Source of the DNA: Spirochaetaceae bacterium
Lineage (GTDB): Bacteria > Spirochaetota > Spirochaetia > DSM-2461
Direction: 5' to 3'
Length of the DNA stretch: 51,471 nt
NCBI GenBank assembly: GCA_029210985.1
Contig: JARGFR010000005.1
Location: 1-51,471, forward strand
Below the pieces are notes generated by a model, which had not been told where the DNA came from, ran no database searches, and worked only from the letters and a program-made list of their open reading frames with translations. This document shows, piece by piece, positions 16,950 through 24,848 of the stretch. The translations under genes and the position numbers were made by a program. How positions within the stretch are numbered: position 1 is the stretch's first letter; each line of letters begins with the position of its first letter.

Positions 16950-19376
16950 ATGAGATGGCGTAAAGTATTGCTCACGGCGGCTATAACGTCATTATTTCTT
17001 CATACGGCAGCAGCTCAGGACAGGTGGACACCCACGCCTCGAGTGGGGATTGCTGTCGAGGATCTTTCCAGCGCGCCTCTGGTGAATATAGCCGCCGTGG
17101 GTGTCGGCAATTCAACCGGATTCGGCTGGTCGGGATATTGGGACGGCTCCGGAGAGACGGACCAGACCGCCCATGTCTCCCTGGGCTGGATGGCCTACAA
17201 CTACCGGTCTTTTTCCGATGTGGCGGATCATGAAATCGGAATTGGCTTCCCGGTCTATGACGGTCTATATCTCGGGAGCAGTGTACGATGGTCTCCCGGG
17301 GAGGGAGCGGGATTCAATTCATCGCTTCTTTATCGTCCCTATAAATGGCTGTCCATGGGCGTCAAGGGCGAATCCCTGGATGTGAATCCCTGGATGGACT
17401 GGGGCGTCGGATTCCGGCCCATCGTATTCAGCGACCATTGGAGAAGCCGTCTGACACTGTTCTATGACGGACGAGTCGACAAATCGGGATCATACGAAAA
17501 CCTGGCGGCCGGCGCCCGTATGACGCCGTTGGATGGTGTGGAGTTCTACGGACATTGGGATTTCCGGGATGAAAAACTCATTACGGGACTGAACCTGTCG
17601 TGGAATCGATTCCTGCTGGGAGGAGAAGCACCCGTTGCCGGGGACCAGGTTCTCACCCAAGGCAGCCTTCAAACCTTCACTTCTCTCCGGGAGATGCGCA
17701 GTCTGACAACCCGTCGGAAGCACCTGGTGTTCTATGACATGGCGGGAATCATCACCGACACACCCAGAATCTACGCCGGAATACAGGATCTCATGCCGGA
17801 AGGAACAGGTTCCAGGTCGCTCTTCGAATTCATCGCGGATATGGAGCGGCTGGAGAACTCTCCCCAGGTCGAATCGGTGATATTCATGAATCAGGAGTTC
17901 ATCACATCCTTCTCCAACATCATCGAGATAGAACAAGCGCTTCTTCGACTGAAAGAGGCCGGCAAACAGGTTTATTTCTACGCCGATCGGATGAGCAGCA
18001 CCCAGTATGCCCTGGCCGCATCAACGGCGGATGAAATCTACATGACTCCCAGAGGGTCCCTGGATTTGACCGGTTTCGGTGTGACAAAGCTGTATTTCAA
18101 GGATCTCCTGGCCAAGTACGGCGTGGACATCGTCAATTTCAGAAGCCATGAATATAAGACGGCCTATGACGGATTGTCCGAATCCGGCATGACCGATGCT
18201 GAACGTGAATCCCTGGAAACCGTTTACGGAGCCCTTCAGGACGAGATGGATCGTATGGTACTCGTCAGGGAAACCAAGCTGACCGAAGGACTGGACGGGC
18301 TCTATGCCGAGGGTTTCTGGATGCCCGCCAACAAGGCCGACGAAACCGGACTGATCGACCAGGTGATGTACCTCGACGAACTCGAGGACTGGATCGACAC
18401 CCGGGGGTTTTACGTCGTTCGTTACTCCCGGCTCCGATGGGAAGCGGATTATGAATGGAACCCCGCAAATCGATCCAGCATCGCCCTGATTTACGCCAAC
18501 GGCCCTGTTTTTGAGGGAGAGGGAACTCGCGGCCGATCCATCGGCGCGGAAAGCCTGGCATCGGCAATCAGAAGCGCCAGAATCAATCCGCTGATTCAGA
18601 GCATCGTACTCCGCATCAATTCCGGCGGCGGTTCGGCACTGGCGTCGGACCTTATCGCCCGGGAAGTCGCTCTCTGTTCACTGGGAGACAATCCCAAGCC
18701 TATTGTCATCAGCATGGCGGGCTCCGCCGCGTCCGGCGGATATATGATTGCCGCTCCGGGTTCGCGCATACTGGCCACGCCGGCCACCCTCACCGGCTCC
18801 ATCGGTGTCATTGCGGTGGTTCCCAACCTCGCCGGCCTTCTGGAATTTTTTGAGGTGGGAAGCGATACCGTCACCACCAAGGAATCGGCGGATGCTCCCA
18901 ATATATTCCGTCCTCTCACCGAGTCGGAAGAGAGTCTGATTCGCAATTCCATTATGGATGAGTATGATTCCTTCGTCACTCTGGTGGCCGAGAACCGGGA
19001 TATGACTGTCGATGAAGTGGATGCGGCGGCCAGGGGAAGGATTTGGACCGGAAGAGGGGCTGTGGAACGGGGTCTGGCGGACGATATCGGCGGTTTGGAC
19101 GATGCCATAGAACTCGCCGAGGAACTGGCGGGAATACGAAACGCCCGTGTGCTGGAGATTGATCCGGGAAACATCGGATTCAATTTTCCGGGTATGACCG
19201 GCGCCGCGGCGGCTCTATTGGGAATGGAGCCGTCCGATCCTCCTGCCGCCGTACCTGCCGATATCAGGGATGTGGTTGAGTTCTACAGAACACTCTCGGA
19301 GTTCCGGCGCGGAGAGGCCCTCTACTACATGCCCTATTCCCTGGAAGAACTTGGTTTGGAAGAACGTCCGGATTGA
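16950..19376 (+). CDS. sppA: Signal peptide peptidase SppA (long form) with N-terminal beta domain
   Basis: The 808-residue protein starts at the ATG at 16950 with GGAGG just upstream and has a signal peptide ending in AAA. Residues about 25-235 form a beta-rich domain (VSLGWMAYNYRSF, YLGSSVRWSPGEG, GVGFRPIVF) like an outer-membrane barrel. Two S49 peptidase halves follow. The catalytic dyad of long SppA is present: Lys403 in HEYKTAYDGLSESGM and Ser595 in MAGSAASGGYM, with LTGSIGVI downstream. SppA cleaves leftover signal peptides and other membrane peptides. The barrel-like N-terminus and absence of the usual N-terminal membrane anchor point to the periplasm or outer membrane. Confidence 0.88.
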   Translation: MRWRKVLLTAAITSLFLHTAAAQDRWTPTPRVGIAVEDLSSAPLVNIAAVGVGNSTGFGWSGYWDGSGETDQTAHVSLGWMAYNYRSFSDVADHEIGIGFPVYDGLYLGSSVRWSPGEGAGFNSSLLYRPYKWLSMGVKGESLDVNPWMDWGVGFRPIVFSDHWRSRLTLFYDGRVDKSGSYENLAAGARMTPLDGVEFYGHWDFRDEKLITGLNLSWNRFLLGGEAPVAGDQVLTQGSLQTFTSLREMRSLTTRRKHLVFYDMAGIITDTPRIYAGIQDLMPEGTGSRSLFEFIADMERLENSPQVESVIFMNQEFITSFSNIIEIEQALLRLKEAGKQVYFYADRMSSTQYALAASTADEIYMTPRGSLDLTGFGVTKLYFKDLLAKYGVDIVNFRSHEYKTAYDGLSESGMTDAERESLETVYGALQDEMDRMVLVRETKLTEGLDGLYAEGFWMPANKADETGLIDQVMYLDELEDWIDTRGFYVVRYSRLRWEADYEWNPANRSSIALIYANGPVFEGEGTRGRSIGAESLASAIRSARINPLIQSIVLRINSGGGSALASDLIAREVALCSLGDNPKPIVISMAGSAASGGYMIAAPGSRILATPATLTGSIGVIAVVPNLAGLLEFFEVGSDTVTTKESADAPNIFRPLTESEESLIRNSIMDEYDSFVTLVAENRDMTVDEVDAAARGRIWTGRGAVERGLADDIGGLDDAIELAEELAGIRNARVLEIDPGNIGFNFPGMTGAAAALLGMEPSDPPAAVPADIRDVVEFYRTLSEFRRGEALYYMPYSLEELGLEERPD

Positions 19377-19381
19377 GATGA

Positions 19382-20389
19382 TTAACCTCCTTTGGAGGTG
19401 AGAAGCGAGGTGACATCACCGGCCGCCTCGACGGCGGCCGGTTCGGCACGTCCTTCCCAGACGAGAGAACCCTCGTCCCGCAGGACGGCTTGAACAACCG
19501 AATGGGGTGATTCGATGATTTCCCGGCTCATGGCACCGTTCACAGGAGCGTCCAGGACGCCTCCCTGTTGTTCGTGGGTCACCCATAAATCCAATGCCCG
19601 TTTATTCCGGGTGATACGGAGTTCCAATTCTCCTTCTCCCGCATGCCCGGCAACCCGGGTACCGGCGTAGGTCCCGATCTTCCAGAGTTCACCGTCATGG
19701 CGCAGATAACCCAGATGGCCGGTGAAAGACGAGCCCATCCAGGGAATGCGGGCCACCGAAAGCATCAGGCCGCTTCCGGCGTCGTCGAATTCGTTGGTCT
19801 GCATCCAGATCCACTGTCGCGGCATGGAACGGCCCCTATCCTTCTCGATATAGCCCCGCCCGCCGGAGAAGTCATACGGCTTGCCGTTCCAATCCACCAG
19901 CCCTTCCACCCGGTGATGAAGAGAGAGAACTCCGTGGATGCATTCCATGAAGGGAGCCCAGGAATAGGGACCCATGATGCCCGGTGAAATTATCGATGTC
20001 GGATATAATACCCGCCCCGAGAAGGTCAATTCGCCTTCCACCTTCACACCATCGGCTGAGAGATTCAGTCTCAGGCCTTCGGGTGTGAATCGATTCTCTC
20101 CCAACCGGACATCGAACCTGTCCCGCCGGGCCGTCAGATCGGAGAGCGGATAACGGGCTTTGAGAACCTCCCGTCCCGGACCGGCCAAAAGCTGAATAAA
20201 CGCATGCGGATCCTCGGGGGATAAAGATATCCCGACAATCACCGCCAGGGATGCCTGCCGGTCGGCGCTCACCTGCCGCACATACCACCCTTCGAAATAG
20301 GGTGTCGAACGGGAAGGGCCGCTGTAGCCCTCATCCTTCAGCGGTGGGCTCCGACCGGGAAATCGTCTGTAGTCCATGGGACTGAGCAT
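19382..20389 (-). CDS. Tocopherol cyclase-like protein
   Basis: The protein (about 335 residues) resembles the tocopherol cyclase family: an early TPYFEGWYVR motif, GIMGPYSWAPFMECIHGVLSL, GYIEKDRGRSMPRQWIWMQ and the repeated beta-blade pattern. Plant members cyclise quinol precursors to tocopherols; bacterial homologues outside cyanobacteria are of unknown activity. No signal peptide is evident. Start choice is uncertain between TTG 20398, ATG 20389 and ATG 20377; none has a clear SD. It lies about 30 bases after copZ in the same direction and could be read through from the copper operon. It is convergent with sppA. Confidence 0.75.
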   Translation of the reverse strand: MLSPMDYRRFPGRSPPLKDEGYSGPSRSTPYFEGWYVRQVSADRQASLAVIVGISLSPEDPHAFIQLLAGPGREVLKARYPLSDLTARRDRFDVRLGENRFTPEGLRLNLSADGVKVEGELTFSGRVLYPTSIISPGIMGPYSWAPFMECIHGVLSLHHRVEGLVDWNGKPYDFSGGRGYIEKDRGRSMPRQWIWMQTNEFDDAGSGLMLSVARIPWMGSSFTGHLGYLRHDGELWKIGTYAGTRVAGHAGEGELELRITRNKRALDLWVTHEQQGGVLDAPVNGAMSREIIESPHSVVQAVLRDEGSLVWEGRAEPAAVEAAGDVTSLLTSKGG

Positions 20390-20421
20390 ACACGCCAACG
20401 GCGACGCGATGCTACGATTTC

Positions 20422-20622
20422 TCAGGCCCGAACGGTGCCGGGATAACCCGCCTCCTCCAGGGCCGCGAGGAGGTCGTCCATATTCTTATCCGTCTCCCCC
20501 GTGGCCAATTTAGCCTCCAGATCCACATTCACCTCATTGGAAAGGGGCTTTAAGGCTCCCTCCACCCTGGCAACACAATGTCCGCAGCTCATGCCTTGAA
20601 CTTCAATTTCGTATCGAGTCAT
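20422..20622 (-). CDS. copZ: Copper chaperone, heavy-metal-associated domain
   Basis: This 66-residue protein is a single HMA domain. The metal-binding motif is GMSCGHC, with Cys13 and Cys16, and the ferredoxin-like fold follows (VARVEGALKPL, VNVDLEAK, LLAALEEAGY). It hands copper(I) to the CopA ATPase. An AAGGAGA seven bases upstream fixes the start at 20622; the SD lies within the last codons of copA and the two genes are separated by one base. Confidence 0.92.
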   Translation of the reverse strand: MTRYEIEVQGMSCGHCVARVEGALKPLSNEVNVDLEAKLATGETDKNMDDLLAALEEAGYPGTVRA

Positions 20623-20623
20623 T

Positions 20624-22834
20624 TTATTTTCTCCTTCTTCGTATTTTTCGTTCATAAGTTCCCCGGATTGCCAGGGAATTGAGCACCACCCCGACGGAAC
20701 TCAGAGTCATCGCCGTCTCGGCGATGAGAGGATGCACCAGCGCCAATCCGGCCGCGGGAATGGCCAGAAGGTTGTAGACGAAAGCCCAGGCAAGATTGCT
20801 CTTGATTTTCCGCACCATGAGGGCCGACAAATCCAGAGCTTCCACCAATCGGCTCAAGCCGCCCCGGGTAATCACCACATCCCCGGCTTCCATGGAGAGG
20901 TCGGTGCCTTCCGCCAAGGCAAAACCGACATCCGCGGCTTTCAGGGCGGCCGCGTCGTTGATACCATCCCCGGTCATTCCCACCCGGAGTCCTTTTTTCT
21001 GGAATTCCTGGACGATGCGCAGCTTGTCTTCCGGGCGTAGGGAGGAGCGGACATCGGAGGCGGGAATGCCCACCCTCGCGGCCACCGACAGGGCGGATGC
21101 CTCCGCGTCGCCGGTAATCATCACCGGCCTCACCCCCCGGCCCATAAGCGCCGCCACCGACGATGCCGCCTCATCCTTGATGGGATCGGCCAGGGCGATA
21201 CGACCCGTCGCTTTGCCGTCTCGTCTCACTTCGATGAGTGTACCGATGAAATCGGCGCCCAGCGCGTCGGGAATCTCAGCATCACCGGGACGTCCCACTT
21301 CAAAGGCGACGCCGCCCACAATCCCCTTGATGCCTTCCCCGGCGATTTCTTCCACATCGGAGACTTCGAGCTGACCATCCGAGGCGTTTTGGCCGGCCCA
21401 GTCCGCCACCGCCCGGGCCAGTGGGTGAACCGAGAGGGCTTCCAGGGCCGCCGCCGCTCGAGCGTCATCCTCGGGTACGTCGGACCAGACCACCCTCGGC
21501 CGCCCGACGGTGAGGGTACCGGTTTTATCGAAGAGCAGGATATCCAGGCGGCCCGCGGTCTGCAGGGCCTCGCCGCCCTTAATCAGCAGTCCCCGCCGAG
21601 CGGCCAGACCGCTGCCGACGCTGACGGCCATGGGTGTGGCCAATCCCAAAGCACAGGGGCAGGCCACCACCAGCAGGGACACCATGGCGAAGATGCCGGT
21701 GGTCCAGCTTCCGGCGCCCAGGGGTACCCATGGCAGGATTTCGGCCGCTTTCACCAGGAACGGTTCCAGGCCGGGAAAGAACACAACCCAGGCGGCCAGA
21801 GCGGCCATGGCGATTCCAAACACAACGGGAACAAACACATTGGCCACACGGTCGGCCAGGGCCTGGAGGGGAACTTGCACCCCCTGGGCCTGTTCCACCA
21901 GACTGAGCATCCGGGCCAGGAACGCGTCCTCGCCGGTTCGGGTGACTTCCACTTCCAGAACACCGCTCTCCAGCACCGTTCCGCCGATGACTTCATCACC
22001 GGGAGTCTTCCCGGCCGGAATCGGCTCGCCGGTTATCATCGCCTCACCCACCGATCCGGAACCCTTTTTCACGATGCCGTCAAGAGGGATGCGCTCACCG
22101 GTGCGGATTCTCATCACCGCGCCGATTTTCACCGCCTCCACGGGTATTTCAAGGATGGATCCATCGTCTTCCAGGATGTTGGCCGTGCCGTCTCCCGACG
22201 ACATCAGTGCCCGGAGATCCGCCCCGGCCCGCCGTCTGAGCCGGGCTTCCAGCAGTCGACCGGTGAGATGAAACGCCGGCAGCATCGGCGCCAGGGCACC
22301 GAAGGACCGAATGGGCAGACCCGACCAAGCCAGCACGGCCGTCACCCATGCCGCCAGGGTTCCCAGACTCACCAGCACGTCCATGTTCGCGTGACGGTGG
22401 GAAAGAGCAATCCAGGCGCCTTTGAGAATGCGCCGACCTGGTCCGAAGAGCACCGCCAGACCGGCGACGGCCTCGGCGGCCGGAAGCCAGGGCAGATGCA
22501 GACCCGACATGTGGAGAACCATCAGTACCATTGCGGGAATGGCGACGGCCCAGGAAATGAGAACCCGCCGACCCGCCGCTTTGGCTTCGGCCTCCACCTC
22601 GTCGTCATCCGGAACGGATTCCAGAGGCTCGTAACCCGCCCGGGAAACGGCGGATGCCAGCTCCTCCCAGTCGGGCCGGCCGTCGGTGACCGCGTAGGCC
22701 TTCCCGTCGGCGAGAGTCACCGAGACATATTCCACACCCGGAATCCGGGCCACCTCTTTTTCCACGAACCTGACGCAGGACGCACAGGTCATGCCGCCGA
22801 CCGCAAAACTGAAATCCGTCTGTTTATATTCCAT
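20624..22834 (-). CDS. copA: Copper-exporting P1B-type ATPase
   Basis: The 736-residue pump exports copper(I) across the inner membrane with ATP. An N-terminal HMA domain carries CASC (Cys17, Cys20). The transmembrane metal site is CPC (Cys392-Pro-Cys394) in CPCALGLATP. Phosphorylation Asp436 is in DKTGTLTVGRP, and the TGEPIP actuator, the HP motif (SVHPLARAVADW) and GDGINDAAALKAADVG are all present. About eight membrane helices are visible. One HMA domain and the CPC motif place it in the CopA class. It overlaps csoR by 11 bases and is tightly followed by copZ. Confidence 0.96.
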   Translation of the reverse strand: MEYKQTDFSFAVGGMTCASCVRFVEKEVARIPGVEYVSVTLADGKAYAVTDGRPDWEELASAVSRAGYEPLESVPDDDEVEAEAKAAGRRVLISWAVAIPAMVLMVLHMSGLHLPWLPAAEAVAGLAVLFGPGRRILKGAWIALSHRHANMDVLVSLGTLAAWVTAVLAWSGLPIRSFGALAPMLPAFHLTGRLLEARLRRRAGADLRALMSSGDGTANILEDDGSILEIPVEAVKIGAVMRIRTGERIPLDGIVKKGSGSVGEAMITGEPIPAGKTPGDEVIGGTVLESGVLEVEVTRTGEDAFLARMLSLVEQAQGVQVPLQALADRVANVFVPVVFGIAMAALAAWVVFFPGLEPFLVKAAEILPWVPLGAGSWTTGIFAMVSLLVVACPCALGLATPMAVSVGSGLAARRGLLIKGGEALQTAGRLDILLFDKTGTLTVGRPRVVWSDVPEDDARAAAALEALSVHPLARAVADWAGQNASDGQLEVSDVEEIAGEGIKGIVGGVAFEVGRPGDAEIPDALGADFIGTLIEVRRDGKATGRIALADPIKDEAASSVAALMGRGVRPVMITGDAEASALSVAARVGIPASDVRSSLRPEDKLRIVQEFQKKGLRVGMTGDGINDAAALKAADVGFALAEGTDLSMEAGDVVITRGGLSRLVEALDLSALMVRKIKSNLAWAFVYNLLAIPAAGLALVHPLIAETAMTLSSVGVVLNSLAIRGTYERKIRRRRK

Positions 22835-23126
22835 GTCGATCCAACACCATCATCATTTCGTCAATAAGCGCTTCACCCTGCTCCTCACCCGACCTGACCG
22901 CATCGGCCACACAGGATTCCACGTGCCGTTTGAGAATACTGAGTCCGGCCTTCCTCAAAGCCGAACGGGCCGCAGCTATCTGGGTGAGGATGTCTGGGCA
23001 GTAATTCTCATTTTCCACCATCCGAATCACGCCTCGAACCTGCCCTTCGGCCCTTTTGAGCCTCTTGAGCGCATCGTCGTTGACACCGGATGGACCTTTC
23101 ACCGGAACATGGCATGCCGTCTTCAT
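22824..23126 (-). CDS. csoR: CsoR-family copper-sensing repressor
   Basis: The 100-residue all-helical protein belongs to the CsoR/RcnR (DUF156) family. It has the copper(I) ligand set Cys43 (ENYCPD), His68 and Cys72 (KRHVESCV), and the family helix RLKRAEGQVRGV. Copper binding normally releases CsoR from DNA and derepresses efflux. A GGAGA lies before the ATG. Its own promoter overlaps a GC-rich palindrome typical of CsoR operators, so autoregulation of csoR-copA-copZ is expected. Confidence 0.95.
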   Translation of the reverse strand: MKTACHVPVKGPSGVNDDALKRLKRAEGQVRGVIRMVENENYCPDILTQIAAARSALRKAGLSILKRHVESCVADAVRSGEEQGEALIDEMMMVLDRHGI

Positions 23127-23146
23127 GCTCGTCTCCTGCTATCCGT

Positions 23147-23163
23147 ATACCCCCTGGGGGTAT
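23147..23163. promoter_or_regulatory. Predicted CsoR operator
   Basis: A perfect 17-base palindrome, ATACCCCC-T-GGGGGTAT, lies 21 bases upstream of the csoR ATG and just downstream of the predicted -10 box. The G/C-tract palindrome flanked by TA-rich ends is the known operator type for CsoR proteins. Occupancy would block the csoR-copA-copZ promoter. Confidence 0.9.
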
Positions 23164-23167
23164 TTGA

Positions 23168-23196
23168 AATATAAGTCAGGAAGTCATATTCGTCAA
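23168..23196 (-). promoter_or_regulatory. Sigma-70-type promoter of csoR-copA-copZ
   Basis: On the minus strand a -35 box TTGACG (23191-23196) is separated by exactly 17 bases from a -10 box TATATT (23168-23173). The CsoR operator follows the -10 by a few bases, covering the expected transcription start. Confidence 0.8.
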
Positions 23197-23312
23197 GGAC
23201 TTCGCCTGAGTCGTTCCTACCCGAAAATTCCCCTTTGAGTCTTTTTTACCCATATCGGCAACGGCCGGCAGTGCCAAAACACTGTTCCACACCATCGCCG
23301 CATCGCCGGACT

Positions 23313-23328
23313 TGGCACGGTATCTGCT
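23313..23328 (+). promoter_or_regulatory. Predicted sigma-54 (-24/-12) promoter
   Basis: The sequence TGGCACG-N4-CTGCT matches the sigma-54 consensus TGGCACG-N4-TTGCW with one mismatch. The GG at 23314-23315 and GC at 23326-23327 have the required 12-base separation. The predicted start, near 23339, leaves a leader of about 28 bases containing the GGAGG of the next gene. A sigma-54 activator gene lies at 26833-28176 at the end of the same gene run. Confidence 0.75.
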
Positions 23329-23366
23329 TTAACAGGAGCAGAATCTTTTCAATGGAGGAAAGACAA

Positions 23367-23948
23367 ATGAAACGGATTATGACGATTCTCATCGTGGCGA
23401 GCCTCTTCGGCGGCGTCGCCTTCGCTCAGGGAGCCTCGGAGCTCGATTCAACCGGAATAGGAAACGGCCCGGGAAACTTCGGCCGGGACGCCTACGCTCA
23501 AGGCAATTTCGGTCGGGGCGGCGCCTTGAACAGCCGAGACATGTATGGCCAGGGCCTGAATGGCCAAGGCACATTCGGTCGCGGTGTGAATCTCGCTCAG
23601 GGATTAGCCTCCACCGACGGTGAACCCATCGAGACCAGCGGCACAATACAGGAAATCGACGACTATTACGTCCTGGAAACCGCCGAGGGTACCTATTCGT
23701 TGAGCGCACCGGGATTCCCCCGGAGCGGTGCTCCGATGCCTGTCGGCGAGGCTGTACAGGTCTCCGGTCTTCTTCTGCCAACGGCTGTTGAGGATTGCCC
23801 TCTCGACGCCGAGGGCCATATCATCATCGAAACGGCCGCATTCGACGGTGAGGAGTTTGTCTTCGCGGCGGGACCCGCCGGCGGGCAAAATCGCAGCGGC
23901 CGACAGTATGCGGGCAGAGCCAAAGGGACAGCCGGCAGACGCCGCTAA
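23367..23948 (+). CDS. Exported GNFGR-repeat protein of unknown function
   Basis: The 193-residue protein has a signal peptide (MKRIMTILIVASLFGGVAFA, cleaved after AFAQG or nearby). Residues about 25-75 hold a low-complexity Gly/Asn/Arg segment with repeats of the type GNFGRD, GNFGRG and GTFGRG separated by Tyr-Gly-Gln-Gly motifs. Residues about 85-165 form a beta-rich, probably OB-like domain (ETSGTIQEIDDYYVLET, VGEAVQVSGLLLP) with a single Cys. The C-terminus is basic (GRAKGTAGRRR). Start 23367 has GGAGG at the right distance; the open frame upstream to 23235 would run across the sigma-54 promoter and is rejected. It is the first gene after that promoter. Periplasmic or surface location is inferred. 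Confidence 0.75.
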   Translation: MKRIMTILIVASLFGGVAFAQGASELDSTGIGNGPGNFGRDAYAQGNFGRGGALNSRDMYGQGLNGQGTFGRGVNLAQGLASTDGEPIETSGTIQEIDDYYVLETAEGTYSLSAPGFPRSGAPMPVGEAVQVSGLLLPTAVEDCPLDAEGHIIIETAAFDGEEFVFAAGPAGGQNRSGRQYAGRAKGTAGRRR

Positions 23949-23961
23949 GTGTATAATGGCG

Positions 23962-23991
23962 CGGCAGTATCCGATTATCGGAACTGCCGCA
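23962..23991 (+). repeat. Intergenic hairpin between repeat protein and polyferredoxin genes
   Basis: GCGGCAGT (23962-23969) pairs with ACTGCCGC (23984-23991). After a one-base bulge, TCCGA pairs with TCGGA around the loop TTA. No T-tract follows, so full termination is unlikely. Its position after the first gene of the module suggests a stability or processing element lowering expression of the downstream genes relative to the first. Confidence 0.6.
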
Positions 23992-24010
23992 TTCCCGCAG
24001 GAAGGAATGA

Positions 24011-24847
24011 ATGAAAATGAAAATTGCTAAAACCCAAAAATGGCGTGTGCCTGTTCAGGCTGTTTTTTTGATATTGATTGCCCTCATCACGGTCAATCAC
24101 ACCCTTGCCGAATCCGGAAGGATTATCCCACTGGTCCCCGAAGCCTCCCTTCATGCCGTATGCCCGTTCGGCGGTGTGGTCACCATCTACAACCTGGTCA
24201 ACTCAGGCACCTTCGTCAAGAAGATCCATGAATCCTCGTTGGTCCTGGGTATCGCCGTCCTGGCCGGAGCTGTCATTCTGGGACCCGCCTTCTGCGGCTG
24301 GATATGCCCGTTCGGCACGGTGCAGGAATATGTGTCGCGATTGGGACGGAAAATTCTGGGCAAACGATTCGGCAAGGTGATACCCAAGAGCGTAGACGGC
24401 ATACTGAAGTATCTGCGATACGCCGTACTCATCGGCGTCATCATCATCACCGCGGTCAGCGGTAAAATCCTCTTCAGTGATGTCGATCCCTATTATGCAC
24501 TGTTCCAATTCTGGACAGGAGAAGTCACGATCGCCGCATTCATTGTTTTGGGTGTGGTTCTGGCGATGTCCCTGTTTATCGAACGTCCCTTCTGCCGGTA
24601 TGCATGTCCCTACGGCGCATTTTTAGGACTCACGAATTTCTTTCGCATTATGCCGATCCGCCGGAACGCAAAAACTTGCATTTCTTGCTCCAAATGCGAT
24701 AAGGCCTGCCCCATGAGTATCGACGTATCGGGCAAAACCACTATTCGCGACCAATCCTGCATCAGCTGTCTTATATGCACATCGGATGCCGTCTGCCCAG
24801 TGCCGGCGACCGTGGACGTGAAGATAATTCCCTGGAAGGAGGCCTGA
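24011..24847 (+). CDS. NapH-type membrane polyferredoxin (4Fe-4S)
   Basis: The 278-residue protein has about four to five membrane helices and the cysteine pattern of NapH/NosR/CcoG-type electron carriers. CPFGG (about residue 51), CGWICPFG (about 95-102) and CRYACPYG (about 196-203) are the membrane-proximal motifs. Two ferredoxin-type clusters follow: CISCSKCDKACP (about 222-233) and CISCLICTSDAVCP (about 251-264). It should pass electrons between the quinone pool and a partner across the membrane. No catalytic reductase is adjacent, so the acceptor is unknown. The SD is AGGAAGG. The next gene starts one base after its stop. Confidence 0.85.
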   Translation: MKMKIAKTQKWRVPVQAVFLILIALITVNHTLAESGRIIPLVPEASLHAVCPFGGVVTIYNLVNSGTFVKKIHESSLVLGIAVLAGAVILGPAFCGWICPFGTVQEYVSRLGRKILGKRFGKVIPKSVDGILKYLRYAVLIGVIIITAVSGKILFSDVDPYYALFQFWTGEVTIAAFIVLGVVLAMSLFIERPFCRYACPYGAFLGLTNFFRIMPIRRNAKTCISCSKCDKACPMSIDVSGKTTIRDQSCISCLICTSDAVCPVPATVDVKIIPWKEA

Positions 24848-24848
24848 G

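Noticed and set aside
21389-22867. Open plus-strand frame of 492 codons opposite copA
   Set aside because: It lies wholly antisense to a complete CopA with all catalytic motifs; its translation is low-complexity, rich in Gln, His, Gly and Arg, as expected from GC-rich antisense.
23235-23366. Upstream extension of the GNFGR-repeat protein
   Set aside because: It would place the sigma-54 promoter inside the coding region and hide the signal peptide; the ATG at 23367 has a good SD.
23953-23958. Perfect TATAAT box before the polyferredoxin gene
   Set aside because: No acceptable -35 box lies 16-18 bases upstream; probably chance.
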